Source: UBA10347 sp905182135
GTDB lineage: Bacteria > Actinomycetota > Acidimicrobiia > Acidimicrobiales > UBA10347
NCBI GenBank assembly: GCA_963925805.1
Contig: CAWUSE010000009.1
Location: 62,001-126,000, forward strand
DNA length: 64,000 nt
Direction of reading: 5' to 3'
Part shown: piece after piece, positions 26,055 to 34,640 of the stretch
Numbering within the stretch: the first letter of the stretch is position 1
Layout of the letters: each line of letters starts with the position of its first letter
Notes under the pieces: generated by a model
Told to the model about the DNA's origin: nothing
Databases searched by the model: none
What the model saw: only the letters and a program-made list of their open reading frames with translations
Position numbers and translations under genes: made by a program

Positions 26055-27380
26055 ATGCCCACCCGACGCTTGACGGCGACCGACCGCGAGATGTTCACAT
26101 TGGCGATCCCTGCGTTGGGTGCGTTGATCGCCGAGCCGCTCTATGTGCTCACCGACACAGCCATCGTCGGCAACATCGGCACCGCTGAACTCGGCGGTCT
26201 TGGTCTGGCAGCGCAGGTGATCGGCACCGTCTTGTCGGTCTCGCTGTTTCTGGCCTACGGCACGACCGCAGCTGTCTCCCGACTGCTCGGCGCCGGCCGT
26301 GACCGCGATGCAGCTAACCAAGCAGTGCAGGGTCTCTGGATTGCAGCGGCCGCTGGTGTCGTGTTCGCCGTGATCTGTTTCGTTTTCGCCCCGCAGCTTT
26401 TGCGCATCCTGCAAGCCAGCGAAGATGTCGAAAAGTTTGGAGTGCGTTACCTACGGGTATCCGTTTTTGGATTCCCAGCAATGTTGCTCGTCATGGCGGG
26501 GGTCGGATATCTACGGGGCCTGAAAGACACCCGGCGTCCATTGTATGTGGCGCTAGCGACGGCCTTTGGCAACTTGCTGCTGGAGCTATTCCTCGTATTT
26601 AGGCTCGGATTCGGGGTCGGAGCGTCTGCCCTATCAACCGTCATCTTCCAATGGGTTGGCGCCGGCTTCTATCTGAAGTGGATCGGTACCGCCGCTGGCG
26701 AACACCAAGTCGGATGGCGCCCAGACGGTGTTGCTCTGCGGGCCCTCGGGCGAGATGGCGTGTCGTTGTTCATCCGCACCAGCGCATTACGGCTGTCCTT
26801 TATCATCGCTGCCGCATTCGCTGCGGCGAAGGGCGAGGCCTCGCTTGGCGCTCACGAAATCGCTACGCAGCTCTTCTCTTTCTTGGCGCTCGCACTCGAC
26901 GCAATAGCGATCGCTGGCCAAGCAATGGTTGGCACACTTCTTGGCGCTAACAACGCACCCCGAGCATTGCGAACGGGCCGCAGACTCACCTTCTGGGGCA
27001 TTTTCTTGGGGTTGTTAGCCTCGGCATTCGTCTTGTTGGCTCGTCCCGTGATCCCTCATCTGTTCACCAATGATCCAGCAGTGATCGACAAGACGCTCGG
27101 GGTCTTGCTGTTGCTCGCCATCATGCAGCCGTTCGCCGGCGCCGTATTCGCTCTCGACGGCATTTTGATCGGGGCTGGAGACATGCGATTTCTCGCCTAT
27201 GCCATGTCTGCCAACACCGTCTTCTTCTTAGGTGTACTGGGCATCGTGCACGTGATGGATGCCGGCCTGACCGGGTTGTGGATCGCCCTCGTTCTCTTCG
27301 TTGCCGCCCGGGCGTTCACCCTTGGATGGCGAATCAGGGGCGAAGCCTGGATCGTCACCGGTGCCCATAGAAGCGGCTAG
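26055..27380 (+). CDS. MATE family efflux transporter (DinF-like)
   Basis: 441 residues with about twelve membrane helices. The N-terminal ALGALIAEPLYVLTDTAIVG and GLGLAAQVIGTVLSV are characteristic of the MATE/DinF branch, and the second half repeats the pattern (GAHEIATQLFSFLALALDAI, IAGQAMVGTLLGA). Members export cationic drugs or metabolites with Na+ or H+ exchange at the cytoplasmic membrane. The substrate is unknown. DinF in other bacteria lies beside lexA; here lexA is about 1.6 kb downstream, with two other genes between. Confidence 0.92.
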   Translation: MPTRRLTATDREMFTLAIPALGALIAEPLYVLTDTAIVGNIGTAELGGLGLAAQVIGTVLSVSLFLAYGTTAAVSRLLGAGRDRDAANQAVQGLWIAAAAGVVFAVICFVFAPQLLRILQASEDVEKFGVRYLRVSVFGFPAMLLVMAGVGYLRGLKDTRRPLYVALATAFGNLLLELFLVFRLGFGVGASALSTVIFQWVGAGFYLKWIGTAAGEHQVGWRPDGVALRALGRDGVSLFIRTSALRLSFIIAAAFAAAKGEASLGAHEIATQLFSFLALALDAIAIAGQAMVGTLLGANNAPRALRTGRRLTFWGIFLGLLASAFVLLARPVIPHLFTNDPAVIDKTLGVLLLLAIMQPFAGAVFALDGILIGAGDMRFLAYAMSANTVFFLGVLGIVHVMDAGLTGLWIALVLFVAARAFTLGWRIRGEAWIVTGAHRSG

Positions 27381-27533
27381 CCACCCCATCAGCGGGCTCC
27401 ACGCCCCGCCCGCCGAAGTAACGACTCCACAGAAGCCCGCCACCATCTCGGCGATCCAGCCACCGCGCCACTTCCCGCCACGGACTCACGGCCGCAAGGT
27501 CCTGCCTGAATCGGCGGCGCTACGGTGCGGGTA

Positions 27534-28223
27534 ATGCAGGAACTATGGCCGAACCAAAGCACTGACGTCGACATATCGGCCCGACTCGCCGCAGACTCGC
27601 GACCAAACCCGCCGGGGCGTCCCTGGGTCACTCTGGTGATGATCACCTCGGTCGATGGCGCTATTGCGATTGACGGTGTCTCCGGTGGACTCGGTGCACC
27701 TAGTGACCACCAACGTTTCGTCGCAGCTCGTCGTCAAGCCGATGCCATCATTGTTGGGGCGTCGACCGTCCGCATCGAGGATTATCAGCCGGCAACCGTG
27801 CCTATTATCGTCATCAGCGGGTCACTCTCGCCTGACCCAAAGGCCCGACTCTTTAGCGACCCCGACAACCAGCCGATCCTATTCACGACCGACCAGGCCG
27901 CAAGAACCCGTGGAACGGACTTCGACGGCATCGCCGAGGTCATTAGCCTTGGCGATTCGGTTGATCCTGCAAGGGTCCTTGCCGACCTGGACAATCGGGG
28001 GATGCGAACAGTGGTGCTCGAAGGAGGGCCGACCCTTAACAGCCACTTCCTTCATGCAGACCTGGTGGACGAGATGCTCATCAGCTACTCACCGCTCGTC
28101 GCCGGTGGCACAGGCTCTCGGCTGACCAACGGTGACCCCATGCCGGACGAACGACGCTTTACCGTCGATCGAGTCCTGCTGGCTGACGATCTTTTATTCG
28201 CCCGATATCTGCGAGTGCGTTAG
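27534..28223 (+). CDS. RibD C-terminal domain reductase
   Basis: 229 residues with the dihydrofolate-reductase-like RibD_C fold: PWVTLVMITSVDGAIAIDG, AARRQADAIIVGASTVRIED, MRTVVLEGGPTLNSHFL. The family reduces 5-amino-6-ribosylamino-pyrimidinone phosphate in riboflavin synthesis, but stand-alone RibD_C proteins often do other pyrimidine-type reductions. No deaminase domain is fused and no rib genes are nearby. The ATG at 27534 is chosen over GTG 27525. Its stop overlaps the end of the convergent LysM gene by four bases. Confidence 0.85.
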   Translation: MQELWPNQSTDVDISARLAADSRPNPPGRPWVTLVMITSVDGAIAIDGVSGGLGAPSDHQRFVAARRQADAIIVGASTVRIEDYQPATVPIIVISGSLSPDPKARLFSDPDNQPILFTTDQAARTRGTDFDGIAEVISLGDSVDPARVLADLDNRGMRTVVLEGGPTLNSHFLHADLVDEMLISYSPLVAGGTGSRLTNGDPMPDERRFTVDRVLLADDLLFARYLRVR

Positions 28224-28681
28224 CCGACTGCAGAGAGCACAGCAGCCTCGACAATAACTCGTTGCCCAACAACCAGTTCACTACCGCCATTAGAGACCCG
28301 CAATTGCTCGCCTGCCGCTACGGGGTTTACTGCACCAAGATCTGCAGCAATCGCTGCGTACGAGTCACCTGGAAGCACCACATGAATTACTGGTGTGGCC
28401 TCGCTAGCAACTCCTACAGGAACGTTAGAAAGACTTGTAATCGAGAAACCAGCCGCCCAGGCAATGCTCAGCACCAGCGCTGTTACCGCCAGCAGCGCCA
28501 AGAAGCGGCGGCGGCGGTACATCTCAACAGGGGACGTTTGGGCCAAGGGCTGCGTTGCCCCGGAGATGCAGCCGTGGCCCTCGCCCTCGATCAGGCGCAG
28601 CTGTGGTCGACGGAGGACAACGTTGTCAGTATCGTCGAAATAATCAAGGGTCGGGTCAAAAGCGAAAGCGGTTGCTGTCAT
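28220..28681 (-). CDS. LysM-domain membrane protein divergent from lexA
   Basis: 153 residues from the ATG at 28681, which follows AGGAAG. A cytoplasmic N-terminus of about 60 residues is followed by one membrane helix (FLALLAVTALVLSIAWAAGF) and a short C-terminal LysM-like domain (HVVLPGDSYAAIAADLG) that should bind peptidoglycan. In Mycobacterium and Corynebacterium a LysM protein divergent from lexA (Rv2719c, DivS) is SOS-induced and slows cell division; YneA plays this part in Bacillus. Position and LexA boxes suggest the same role here. The first two thirds show no other domain. Confidence 0.82.
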   Translation of the reverse strand: MTATAFAFDPTLDYFDDTDNVVLRRPQLRLIEGEGHGCISGATQPLAQTSPVEMYRRRRFLALLAVTALVLSIAWAAGFSITSLSNVPVGVASEATPVIHVVLPGDSYAAIAADLGAVNPVAAGEQLRVSNGGSELVVGQRVIVEAAVLSAVG

Positions 28682-28807
28682 GGTCTCATTCTTCCTGAGG
28701 GGTGTGACACTCTCGAAGGGCTGCAGACGGGCTGCTGGCAACGAAAGCTTCTGTTGCAGTGGTGGGTCGCAGAAGATGTTTGGATTTACTGGTCAAATAC
28801 TTGACTT

Positions 28808-28882
28808 CGAACGCTCGTTCGGGGAACATGCATTCGTCGTACATGCGTTCGACACTTGGTACTGTAGAACGAACGTTCGTTC
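28808..28882. promoter_or_regulatory. Cluster of LexA boxes between the LysM gene and lexA
   Basis: Perfect GAACNNNNGTTC sites occur at 28809-28820, 28867-28878 and 28871-28882; the last two overlap in a 16-bp palindrome GAACGAACGTTCGTTC. Two one-mismatch sites (GAACATGCATTC and GTACATGCGTTC) lie between them. This matches the Gram-positive LexA operator. It implies autoregulation of lexA and SOS control of the divergent LysM gene. Confidence 0.92.
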
Positions 28883-28939
28883 GATTGCAACCCTGAATTT
28901 CACCACGGGGCACTCACCACCGTGGACAAAGGACATCCG

Positions 28940-29590
28940 ATGGCATCTGAAATGGCCCCTAACCACACCCTCACAGCTCGCCAAGAGTCGATCTTGAGCT
29001 ACATCGCCGACACACTACGAGAACGCGGATTTCCGCCGTCGGTGCGAGAAATCGGTGAAGCGGTCGGTCTTACATCGCCCTCTACCGTGCATTCACATCT
29101 CGCGACTCTGCAGAAGCACGGCTTTCTGCGGCGCGACCCCGACAAGCCTCGTGCTATCGAAGTTCGCTACGATCCCCGTTCGGGCAAGGTTGCTGATAAG
29201 GCCGCAGTTACCCATGTGCCCTTAGTCGGCGATGTCGCTGCGGGTACCGATGTTCTGGCCCAGTCCAACGTCGAAGAGCTCATGCCAATCCCCGCCGAGT
29301 TCACCAGCGATGGCGAACTCTTCATGCTGCGGGTTCGCGGTGACTCCATGGTCGATGCTGGCATCTTCGATGGTGACTTCGTCGTCGTGCGGGTTCAACC
29401 AACAGCCGAACTCGGCGAGATCGTGGTGGCTGGCATTCCCGGCGACGAAGGCACCGTCAAACGCCTCCACGCAAAGTCACCCACTGAAATCATCCTCAAG
29501 CCCGAAAACCCAGCACTCGAGCTCATGGTCTTCACTCCTGACCAAGTGACGATTTTCGGCAAGGTCGTCACCGTCATGCGCAAGCTCTAG
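28940..29590 (+). CDS. lexA: LexA repressor
   Basis: 216 residues from the ATG at 28940, chosen over GTG 28922 because AAAGGA at 28928-28933 is properly spaced. The winged-helix DNA-binding domain (LTARQESILSYIADTLRERG, SPSTVHSHLATLQKHGFLRR) precedes the self-cleavage domain: cleavage at Ala101-Gly102 in GDVAAGTD, catalytic Ser136 in RGDSMVDAG, and Lys174 in GTVKRLH. It represses SOS genes until RecA filaments promote its cleavage. Its own promoter region carries several operators. Confidence 0.96.
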   Translation: MASEMAPNHTLTARQESILSYIADTLRERGFPPSVREIGEAVGLTSPSTVHSHLATLQKHGFLRRDPDKPRAIEVRYDPRSGKVADKAAVTHVPLVGDVAAGTDVLAQSNVEELMPIPAEFTSDGELFMLRVRGDSMVDAGIFDGDFVVVRVQPTAELGEIVVAGIPGDEGTVKRLHAKSPTEIILKPENPALELMVFTPDQVTIFGKVVTVMRKL

Positions 29591-29635
29591 CTTCTCCGCC
29601 ACCAAAGCTCCTCCGCCACCAACCTAAGTTTCTTC

Positions 29636-29667
29636 CTGCTGCGGTTCACCCTCGTGATCCGCAGCAG
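29636..29667. terminator. Long hairpin after lexA
   Basis: CTGCTGCGG at 29636-29644 pairs with CCGCAGCAG at 29659-29667; inside, TCAC pairs with GTGA around a CCTC loop. It lies between the convergent lexA and dapC genes. The stem is strong, but there is no clear T-run, so a bidirectional terminator role is probable rather than certain. Confidence 0.6.
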
Positions 29668-29764
29668 CGCGTTCAGAGCCGCAGTTCATTAGGAACCGCA
29701 GACCACCGGAAACAGCCGTTGGAGCACTCCAATCGGCAGGCGTTGAGTTAGACGCGGTGAATCC

Positions 29765-30892
29765 CTAAAGCGGGAGGGATGGTCCGAGGGCCAAGCGTTG
29801 TTCGATCAGCTCCAAACGTTCCATGGTGTCCACGAGCGCAAGGCGCACGTATTCGCTGCCCCTTGGACCGTAGAACTCCCCAGGACTAACCAGAACGCCG
29901 ACCTGTTCGGCCATCCAGTTGGTGAGCGCCCATGCATCACCATGCGGTGCACGCACCCACAAATAGAAGCCACCCCCTGGTAGTTCCACCTCGAGGCCCA
30001 TATTGCGCAAGAGGCGAGCCACGTACTTAAGCCGGGAGTAGTAGCGATCACGCTGCACATCCACGTGAGCGTCGTCGTTCAATGCCGCAATAGCGGCGTG
30101 CTGTACCGGCCCAGGAACCATGTTCCCGGCGTGCTTTCGGACCTCTGACAGAAAGTGCACTAGGTCCGCATCGCCGGCATAGAAACCAAAACGCCCGCCA
30201 GCGAAGTTCGAACGTTTAGACAACGAATGCAAGGCGATAACACCATCGATGCCACTCTCCAGGATGGTGCGCCCAGGCCCATCCCAAGTGAACTCGATGT
30301 AACACTCATCGCTCAACACAGGGATCGAACGACTTCTCCCCCATTCGGCAGCGCCGAGCAAATCGTCGACAGCCCCCGCCGGATTACCTGGACTATTGAC
30401 CCAGAGACATAACGCTCGCTCTGCATCGGCAGGGTCAATCGTGTCGAGCTTAGGGCTCCATGATTCGTCGACGGCAACTGGTACAGCGCGCAACCCAGCC
30501 AGCTCTGCACCCATCGCATAACTCGGATAGCTAATCTCGGGATAGAGCACCGTGTCGCGAGCGGGCGTACGCAACGCCAGATAACGCGGCGTCGATACAA
30601 CGAACTCTTTGGTCCCAATCGTGGCCGCGATATTGTCCGCCGACACGGCGACTCCAAAGCGACGTTCTAGCCATCCGGAGGCAGCCTGGCGGGCCTCAGT
30701 AAGCCCGATAGACGGCGGGTAGCCACGCTCGGAACCAGACTCGGCCATAGCCCGCACCGATGCTTCCGGTGCAGGGTCTCGTGGGGTTCCAATCGAGAGG
30801 TCAACCAGTCCCCCATCAAACTTCTCGCCCAACGACTTGAGCTTGTTCAGCCGGTCATAGGGATACGGCGGCGGGACATACCCAGTACTCAT
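29765..30892 (-). CDS. dapC: Probable succinyldiaminopimelate transaminase
   Basis: 375-residue fold-type I PLP aminotransferase. The N-terminus VPPPYPYDRLNKLKSLGEKF is typical of actinobacterial DapC. PLP-binding features are NSPGNPAG, VLSDECYIEF and the Schiff-base Lys in HSLSKRSNFAGGR. It would convert N-succinyl-2-amino-6-oxopimelate with glutamate to the diaminopimelate precursor for lysine and cell wall. Assignment to DapC over a general aspartate-type enzyme rests on N-terminal similarity and the nearby dapF. The start overlaps the hflX stop by four bases. Confidence 0.82.
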   Translation of the reverse strand: MSTGYVPPPYPYDRLNKLKSLGEKFDGGLVDLSIGTPRDPAPEASVRAMAESGSERGYPPSIGLTEARQAASGWLERRFGVAVSADNIAATIGTKEFVVSTPRYLALRTPARDTVLYPEISYPSYAMGAELAGLRAVPVAVDESWSPKLDTIDPADAERALCLWVNSPGNPAGAVDDLLGAAEWGRSRSIPVLSDECYIEFTWDGPGRTILESGIDGVIALHSLSKRSNFAGGRFGFYAGDADLVHFLSEVRKHAGNMVPGPVQHAAIAALNDDAHVDVQRDRYYSRLKYVARLLRNMGLEVELPGGGFYLWVRAPHGDAWALTNWMAEQVGVLVSPGEFYGPRGSEYVRLALVDTMERLELIEQRLALGPSLPL

Positions 30893-32283
30893 TGACTGCC
30901 TTCATTATCGATAATAAATTCACCCAGGCGGCCAACGGAGAACTCGTCAAGACGGGCCCGATACTTCATGCCATGCTCAGTCGCCTGTTCGCTCATGACC
31001 TGGCCAGAGCGGTGCAATTCGGCGATAATGTCGCCGCGTTCAAAGGGCACGAGTACATCGACCATCGTATTCAAGATCGCCAGTCGGTCGGCGATGGCAT
31101 TCAGCAGGAGTTCGGTACCTTCACCCGTCACCGCCGACACTGACATCGACCCCTCATAGCGCCGCATCAACATGTCCGGTGACTCGGCAATGTCAATCTT
31201 GTTGAACACCACTAGCTCAGGAATCTCGCCTGCCCCGATCTCGTTCAGCACGGTGTGCACCGCATTGATCTGACCCTCGGGATGTTGAGCACTTGCATCC
31301 ACGACGTGCACCAGCAAGTCGGCATCAATGACGACATCGAGCGTGGACTTAAACGCCTGAACCAGCTGATGTGGAAGCTTGCGCACGAAGCCCACCGTGT
31401 CCGTCAAAAAGACCTTTTCGCCACCGGGCAACGCCAGCTTCCGCGTCGCTGCGTCAAGCGTCGCGAACAGGCGATCTTCGGTAAGGACGCCAGCATCGGT
31501 GAGTTGATTGAGCAGCGTGGACTTGCCAGCGTTTGTATAGCCAACAATGGCGACACCACGGTTCGATGTACGGCGGCGTTGCTTCGACTGAGTGCGCCGA
31601 TGTTGCGACACTGTTCTCAACTGCGCTTCGAGCTTGTGAATACGGCGCTCGATACGACGCCTATCGACTTCAAGCTGTGTCTCACCGGGGCCACGAGTAC
31701 CAATACCACCGCCCTGTTGACTGAAGCGTTTGCTTCCCTTGAGCCGAGGCAGGCGATAACGCAGCAGCGCTAGTTCGACTTGGGCCTTGCCCTCTTGACT
31801 GTGTGCATTCTGAGCGAAAATATCGAGGATGACCGCCGTGCGGTCGATGGCAGTGCGGCCGAGCATCTTGACTAGGTTCGCCTGTTGGGCTGGCGATAGT
31901 TCGTCGTCGAAGACGACGGTGTCAGCATCATGTAAGTCCGATTCCCTGCGCACGTCGTCGGCCTTACCCTTGCCAATGAAGGTCGCAGGGTCAGGCGCAT
32001 CACGACGCTGGACAACTCGAGCCACCGCATCGGCGCCTGCAGTATCTACGAGCGCCGTCAGTTCGTCGAGTGCAGCTTCGGTCGCCTCAGGTGATCCACT
32101 TGGCAGGCTGACACCGACGAGCACGATCTTCTCGCGGAAAGAACGGTCGATGAATGCACGTTCTTCGCCGCCATAGTCGCCGAAGGCACCGCGGTGAGAT
32201 TCTGTCGGCGCCGAAACCGTTGCGTCGTCACCCATTCGAGTGGCGTCCTGTCCTGTCGTTGCAAGAAGCGACTCGGCCGGCAA
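30889..32283 (-). CDS. hflX: GTPase HflX
   Basis: 464 residues. The N-terminal HflX domain (RDAPDPATFIGKGKADDVRR, VVFDDELSPAQQANLVKMLG) and a basic coiled linker with RGPGETQLEVDRR precede the GTPase domain: G1 GYTNAGKST, G3 TDTVGFVRKLPHQLV, G4 VFNKID. HflX binds the 50S subunit and rescues stalled ribosomes under heat stress. It lies in the conserved run dapF-hflX-dapC. The first 40 residues are poorly conserved and a later start is possible. Confidence 0.95.
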   Translation of the reverse strand: MPAESLLATTGQDATRMGDDATVSAPTESHRGAFGDYGGEERAFIDRSFREKIVLVGVSLPSGSPEATEAALDELTALVDTAGADAVARVVQRRDAPDPATFIGKGKADDVRRESDLHDADTVVFDDELSPAQQANLVKMLGRTAIDRTAVILDIFAQNAHSQEGKAQVELALLRYRLPRLKGSKRFSQQGGGIGTRGPGETQLEVDRRRIERRIHKLEAQLRTVSQHRRTQSKQRRRTSNRGVAIVGYTNAGKSTLLNQLTDAGVLTEDRLFATLDAATRKLALPGGEKVFLTDTVGFVRKLPHQLVQAFKSTLDVVIDADLLVHVVDASAQHPEGQINAVHTVLNEIGAGEIPELVVFNKIDIAESPDMLMRRYEGSMSVSAVTGEGTELLLNAIADRLAILNTMVDVLVPFERGDIIAELHRSGQVMSEQATEHGMKYRARLDEFSVGRLGEFIIDNEGSQ

Positions 32284-32349
32284 GGCTCAGCACGCAGCAC
32301 AGGACGGGTACCAACGCTGCGCTGACATCATGAATGGTCAGTCGCGACA

Positions 32350-33174
32350 CTAGGCCCAACTCATGGGCTCGACTGCAGCAACATAGGAACTCGGCCCCCT
32401 GAGCGTGAGCTCATCGCCAACATGAACAGTGGCAGACCCACCTGGCATCTGCACGATGAAGTCAGTCTGGTCAGTCCGTGAAAGGGCTGCAATTGCAGCA
32501 GCAGCACACGCCCCAGACCCGCACGCTTCGGTCGCTCCCGCGCCACGTTCCCAGATGGACATCCTCACACCCGATTCGGTAGGTGTCACTAGATGCACGT
32601 TGATGCCAGTGGGGAGGAAGTGTTTCTCGATTTCTGGACCTATGGTCCGAATGTCGTGGGCTTGTGAATCCTGGACTTCGATTACCAGGTGCGGATTTCC
32701 GAGGTCGACTGTGTCTGCTCGAAGGAAGTCAAGATGATCAGATAGGTCGATCCCCTCAAGACTCGGGCCAGGTTTCGGCGCACCCATCCCTACCGACACC
32801 GACGCTGTTTCTGAAAGCCCATCGGTGATTTGCACGGCGCGATCGCCAACGTCGGTAGCGACCAACATCTCAAGTTCGTCAACACCTCGCCGAGCCGCTA
32901 TGGCATGGCCGAAGCAACGAAGTCCGTTGCCGCTCAGTTCAGCGCGTCCTCCGTCAGCGTTGAACAGCACGAACTGCGGCGCCGCTCGATTATCAATAGC
33001 GATGATCAAGCCATCGGCGCCAATCCCAGTGGTTCGGCTACACCAACGCCGGGCAAGCTCACTGGCGCCCTCGGGAACCGATGGCTGGAACCACAGCAAG
33101 AAGTCATTGCCGAGCCCGTGAAGTTTATGGAGGTCATGGCGTTGCATCCGTGAGGCAACGTGGAACTCAGTCAT
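32350..33174 (-). CDS. dapF: Diaminopimelate epimerase
   Basis: 274 residues. It epimerises LL- to meso-diaminopimelate for lysine and peptidoglycan. Both catalytic Cys are present: SGNGLRCFGHA and EACGSGACAAAA. The substrate motifs HKLHGLGNDFLL and FNADGGRAELSGN are also intact. The frame is open to 33309, but ATG 33174 has a weak GGGAT upstream and gives a normal length; ATG 33147 is the alternative. It is separated from hflX by 66 bases and from miaA by a 420-base gap. Confidence 0.95.
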   Translation of the reverse strand: MTEFHVASRMQRHDLHKLHGLGNDFLLWFQPSVPEGASELARRWCSRTTGIGADGLIIAIDNRAAPQFVLFNADGGRAELSGNGLRCFGHAIAARRGVDELEMLVATDVGDRAVQITDGLSETASVSVGMGAPKPGPSLEGIDLSDHLDFLRADTVDLGNPHLVIEVQDSQAHDIRTIGPEIEKHFLPTGINVHLVTPTESGVRMSIWERGAGATEACGSGACAAAAIAALSRTDQTDFIVQMPGGSATVHVGDELTLRGPSSYVAAVEPMSWA

Positions 33175-33594
33175 ATATCCCAGTCTGGCAGTAGATCCCG
33201 GCAAGTCGCATGGAGTTCGGCGAAGTCTATGTAATTTATGAACTCTAAACTTAACTCGCGGCGTGTTAAACCGACCGAACGAAGGTCCGCACGCTTCGCC
33301 GATGTGCAAAGAAGGTCCGTAGTAATTCCACTAACGCCTCAGGCTTCAAGTACCGGCACCAACGTCGACCACTCATCGAGACTTTAGGACCTAGAGCGAC
33401 AAGGTTCGAACGACTTCAGACTCATCGCAGCCGAGCAGCACGAGTCGTTCTAGGACATGACCAATGTGGACGCCGTAATCTCTACAACAGGCCGAGGCCG
33501 TGTCGGTCCTTCCGCAGCGAACGACGTTCGCTGTACTGGTTCCCTCCGTCGCGAACAAATCGCTGATTTTGCCCAGATTCATAAGCAGTAAGGA
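33175..33594. other. Intergenic stretch between miaA and dapF
   Basis: No gene is supported. A 63-codon minus frame (33391-33582) has no domain. The dapF promoter probably lies here, so dapF-hflX-dapC may be a separate transcript from miaB-miaA. One degenerate LexA-like site (GAACGAAGGTCC near 33279) has a mismatch and is not convincing. Confidence 0.4.
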
Positions 33595-34509
33595 TCAGTC
33601 CAGCAGCGTGCGGACCCGTTCCTGCACACGGTCGATATCGACGTCATCGAGGTCGAACCATTCGATCCGCGGGTCACGGCGAAACCATCGCTGTTGTCGT
33701 CGGGCAAAACGACGGGTGCGTTGCTTTGCGAGATCAAGTGCCATCTCCAACGGCTGGCCACCCTCGATGTGCCCAAGCAGTTCCTTGTAGCCGAGCGCCT
33801 GGCGCGCTGTCTTGGACATCCCATTCGGATGTGCGGCAACCGCTGTCACCTCGTCAAGGAAGCCATGGTCAATTTGAACTTGGTACCTGCGTTCGATCCG
33901 TTCGTCAAGCGAGGGACGCGGTCGATCACAGCCAATCTGGTTGATTCGCGAAGGACGGTACCGCTCCATGCCTGGGCCAAAGCTTGAGAAAGGGCGGCCA
34001 CTGCCGACCGTCACTTCGAGCGCTCGCAAGACTCGCCGCCGATTGTTGGGCTCCATACGTTCTGCGGCCACCGGATCCAACTCGGCCAGCCGACGATGTA
34101 GCGCCACGGTGTCAGGTTCCACCTCAAGCTCCGCGCGGGTATCTGGGAACTGATCAGGGATCTCGAGATCATCGACGATCGAGCGCACATAAAGCCCAGT
34201 GCCACCGACCATGACGGGAATCTTTCCGCGACGACGAATATCTGCCGTCACGGCAGGCACGTCCTTGACGAACTGAGACACCGTGTAGTCCTGCCATGGG
34301 TCAAGGATGTCAATCAGATGATGCGGTACCGCCCCTTGTTCGTCGGCCGTGGGCTTGGCTGTTCCGATGTCCATGCCGCGGTACACCTGCATCGAATCAG
34401 CAGAGATCAGCTCAACTCGGTCGTCGGCAGCCGCAATTGCCATAGCCAGTGCTGACTTGCCGGCCGCTGTCGGTCCAATTATTGCAAGCGGAATATCTGC
34501 TGTCGTCAT
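33595..34509 (-). CDS. miaA: tRNA dimethylallyltransferase
   Basis: 304 residues. It adds the dimethylallyl group to A37 of tRNAs that read UNN codons. The P-loop IIGPTAAGKSALA, the DSMQVYRGMDIGTAKP segment, VGGTGLYVRSI and a C-terminal basic KQRTRRFARRQQRWFRRD are all diagnostic. It follows miaB on the same strand, so the enzymes for successive steps of ms2i6A formation are adjacent, with 131 bases between them. Confidence 0.96.
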   Translation of the reverse strand: MTTADIPLAIIGPTAAGKSALAMAIAAADDRVELISADSMQVYRGMDIGTAKPTADEQGAVPHHLIDILDPWQDYTVSQFVKDVPAVTADIRRRGKIPVMVGGTGLYVRSIVDDLEIPDQFPDTRAELEVEPDTVALHRRLAELDPVAAERMEPNNRRRVLRALEVTVGSGRPFSSFGPGMERYRPSRINQIGCDRPRPSLDERIERRYQVQIDHGFLDEVTAVAAHPNGMSKTARQALGYKELLGHIEGGQPLEMALDLAKQRTRRFARRQQRWFRRDPRIEWFDLDDVDIDRVQERVRTLLD

Positions 34510-34640
34510 AGTCGCGCCACCTCGGCGTGTAATCGTGCATGCCCAAAAACGAACGCATCATCGTTCTGTCCACGGTGACCAACTAACAAACCGAAGGTAC
34601 CCACGCCACAGCTCGAGCACGCCCCGCAAAGCAAAGCGGG

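Noticed and set aside
33272..33295. LexA-like site GAACGAAGGTCC upstream of dapF
   Set aside because: It has a mismatch in a conserved half-site and lies beside a lysine gene with no SOS link.
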